Of a stretch of DNA of 7,758 bases, positions 6,582 through 7,758 are shown piece after piece; position 1 is the first letter of the stretch; each line of letters starts with the position of its first letter. The DNA comes from Betaproteobacteria bacterium (lineage in GTDB: Bacteria; Pseudomonadota; Gammaproteobacteria; Burkholderiales; SG8-41): NCBI GenBank assembly GCA_028292065.1, contig JAQGNC010000415.1, positions 1 to 7,758 of the forward strand, written 5' to 3'. The translations under genes were made by a program, and so were the position numbers. The notes below the pieces were generated by a model. That model was given only the letters and a program-made list of their open reading frames with translations. It was not told where the DNA came from and searched no databases.

Positions 6582-7438
6582 TCGCTTCCGCCTCCGCTCT
6601 CGCCCTACTCGCCGCGGTGTGCTTCGGCGCCGCGCTCATCGTCGCGCATTACGGCCTGCAGCACGCGAGCAGCTACGCCGGCGCGAGGATCAGCCTGTCG
6701 ACGACTTTCGTGCTGTGGTGGATGCTTTCGCCATTCCTGCTCGACGTTTCCGCGTGGCACCTCGGCGCCGCCGCGATCTTCGCGGTGGTCGGCGTGTTCT
6801 ATCCGGCCGCGGTCACGGTGCTCACCAACGAATCGAACCGGCTGCTCGGTCCGACCCTCACCGGAACGGTCTCGAGCAGCGCCCCGCTCTTCGCGACCGG
6901 GCTCGCGGTCGTCGTGCTCGGCGAAGAGCTCACGCCGCAGATCGTGATCGGCGGCCTGACGATCGTCGCCGCGCTCGCGCTCATGTCGTGGCGGCGCTCG
7001 ACCGCCGCGCCGGCCGGGTGGCGGCTGCTCCTTCCGCTGTCCGGAGCGGCCCTGCGCGGACTCGCGCAGACGCTCGGCAAGCTCGGCCTCACGATGTGGC
7101 CGAACCCGTTCGCCGCGACGCTGATCGGCTACACCGTCTCCGCCGCGGGGATCTGGGGCTACGGCCTCACCCGCCCTCGCGGCGCGCCTCAGCCGCTGCA
7201 AAAGGCAGCCGTGCCGTGGTTCATGGCCGCCGGCGTCCTCAACGGCTCCGCGCTGCTCCTCCTCTATCACGCGCTGCACGTCGGACGCGTATCGCTCGTG
7301 GCGCCCCTCGTCGCGCTGTACCCGATCTTCACCCTGCTCTACAGCGCGCTTTTCCTGCGGACCGAAGTGCTGACCCGGCGGCTCGTGCTCGGTGCGCTGC
7401 TGGCGGTCGCAGGGGTCGCGGTGCTCGTGTCGGGCTGA
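6578..7438 (+). CDS. EamA/DMT-family transporter
   Basis: A 286-residue, strongly hydrophobic protein with about ten predicted helices in two EamA repeats (about 5-138 and 150-285). Each repeat ends in the family signature: VVVLGEELTPQIVIGG (111-126) in the first and LFLRTEVLTRRLVLGA (258-273) in the second. Such inner-membrane carriers usually export or exchange metabolites, with substrates that sequence does not reveal. The start is taken as GTG 6578, which overlaps the stop of the Bug gene in a GTGA arrangement. The conserved hydrophobic N-terminus begins immediately after it, and there is no ATG in frame nearby. The frame is open upstream to 5453, but that region is a shadow of the Bug gene. 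The overlap implies translational coupling and shared transcription with the Bug gene. Length is normal for the family. Confidence 0.85.
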   Translation: MIASASALALLAAVCFGAALIVAHYGLQHASSYAGARISLSTTFVLWWMLSPFLLDVSAWHLGAAAIFAVVGVFYPAAVTVLTNESNRLLGPTLTGTVSSSAPLFATGLAVVVLGEELTPQIVIGGLTIVAALALMSWRRSTAAPAGWRLLLPLSGAALRGLAQTLGKLGLTMWPNPFAATLIGYTVSAAGIWGYGLTRPRGAPQPLQKAAVPWFMAAGVLNGSALLLLYHALHVGRVSLVAPLVALYPIFTLLYSALFLRTEVLTRRLVLGALLAVAGVAVLVSG

Positions 7439-7450
7439 GCCGCATACTGC

Positions 7451-7456
7451 GATAAT
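7451..7456 (+). promoter_or_regulatory. Candidate extended -10 box before the HEAT-like gene
   Basis: GATAAT preceded by TGC (7448-7450) makes an extended -10 with five of six matches, 30 bases before the ATG at 7487. It lies within a small symmetric element GCGAT-A-ATCGC (7449-7459) that could bind a regulator. No good -35 is seen, which extended -10 promoters can tolerate. Confidence 0.4.
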
Positions 7457-7486
7457 CGCGGTCTTCGAATCAGGCCTCCCCCCGCA

Positions 7487-7758
7487 ATGACCTCCGCACC
7501 CGCCACCTACTCCGACGAATCACTTCGCACTTCCACCGTCGCCGACCTGATGCGCCTGCTTGCGCGCGACGAAGACCGCGTCCCGCGCAACGTCGTCGAA
7601 GAGTGCGTGAGGCGCGGCGACGAGATGCTCGACGCTATCGCCGAGCTCCTGGAGAAGGATTACTACTGGGAGGAGGACCAGACTGACGGCGAGTGGTGGC
7701 GCCTGCTCCACGCGGTGATGATCCTGGGAAGGATGGACTCCGCCCGCGCCGGCGATCT
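7487..7758 (+). CDS. Probable HEAT-like/DUF1186-like protein, N-terminal part
   Basis: Ninety complete codons before the window edge, with no stop. The chain is acidic and helical: a short Ser/Thr-rich start, then DLMRLLARDEDRVPRNVVEE (20-39), GDEMLDAIAELLE (44-56) and WWRLLHAVMILGRMDSARAG (70-89). The pattern of VPRxVVEE, a helix ending in ELLE, then W-x-x-x-HAVxxLGxxxxxxA resembles helical HEAT-like proteins, including the DUF1186 family, but the match is by pattern only and most of the protein lies outside the window. No signal peptide or membrane segment is seen. ATG 7487 has no clear Shine-Dalgarno but follows a good candidate -10 box. No functional link to the transporter genes upstream is evident. 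Confidence 0.6.
   Translation, partial: MTSAPATYSDESLRTSTVADLMRLLARDEDRVPRNVVEECVRRGDEMLDAIAELLEKDYYWEEDQTDGEWWRLLHAVMILGRMDSARAGD

Overview
The window is GC-rich DNA (roughly two thirds G+C by eye) with tightly packed genes and strong G/C third-position bias. A solitary Bug/TctC-type substrate-binding protein, a GlxR-type tartronate semialdehyde reductase and a DUF1499 protein together suggest a betaproteobacterium of the Burkholderiales type. That is inference from gene content; no rRNA or tRNA is present to confirm it. Nine protein genes are supported, two of them cut by the window edges.

Layout. On the minus strand, 1419-835 encodes a MobA/MocA-type nucleotidyltransferase. It overlaps by one base the start of a membrane-anchored peptidase C13 (legumain-like) protein that runs off the left edge. 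A short divergent promoter region (about 1420-1509) separates this pair from a plus-strand DUF1499 gene (1510-1947). A 157-bp regulatory gap with a possible promoter and a near-perfect 16-bp inverted repeat then leads into hyi (2105-2914), glxR (2988-3872) and an FAD-linked D-2-hydroxyacid dehydrogenase of the D-lactate dehydrogenase type (3936-5333). Hyi interconverts hydroxypyruvate and tartronate semialdehyde, and GlxR reduces tartronate semialdehyde to D-glycerate. The flavoprotein would oxidise a D-2-hydroxyacid such as D-lactate or glycolate. The three form a plausible C2/C3 hydroxyacid module, but glyoxylate carboligase (gcl), which normally sits beside hyi-glxR, is absent from its usual place upstream.

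Bases 5334-5615 hold no gene. They contain a cluster of degenerate palindromic repeats: two units of about 90-100 bp with an 11-bp terminal inverted repeat bounding the pair, plus a half-unit remnant. After this come a Bug-family periplasmic solute-binding protein (5616-6581) and, overlapping its stop codon by four bases, an EamA/DMT-family ten-helix permease (6578-7438). The right edge cuts a probable HEAT-like/DUF1186-like protein (7487 onward).

Most of the window is ordinary metabolism. I see no CRISPR array, phage, toxin-antitoxin, secretion or defence system, and no clear evidence of a new biological system. The points most worth a second look are the palindromic repeat cluster, the coupled Bug-EamA pair, the gcl-less hyi-glxR module with its FAD oxidase, and the C13 peptidase coupled to a MocA-like enzyme.
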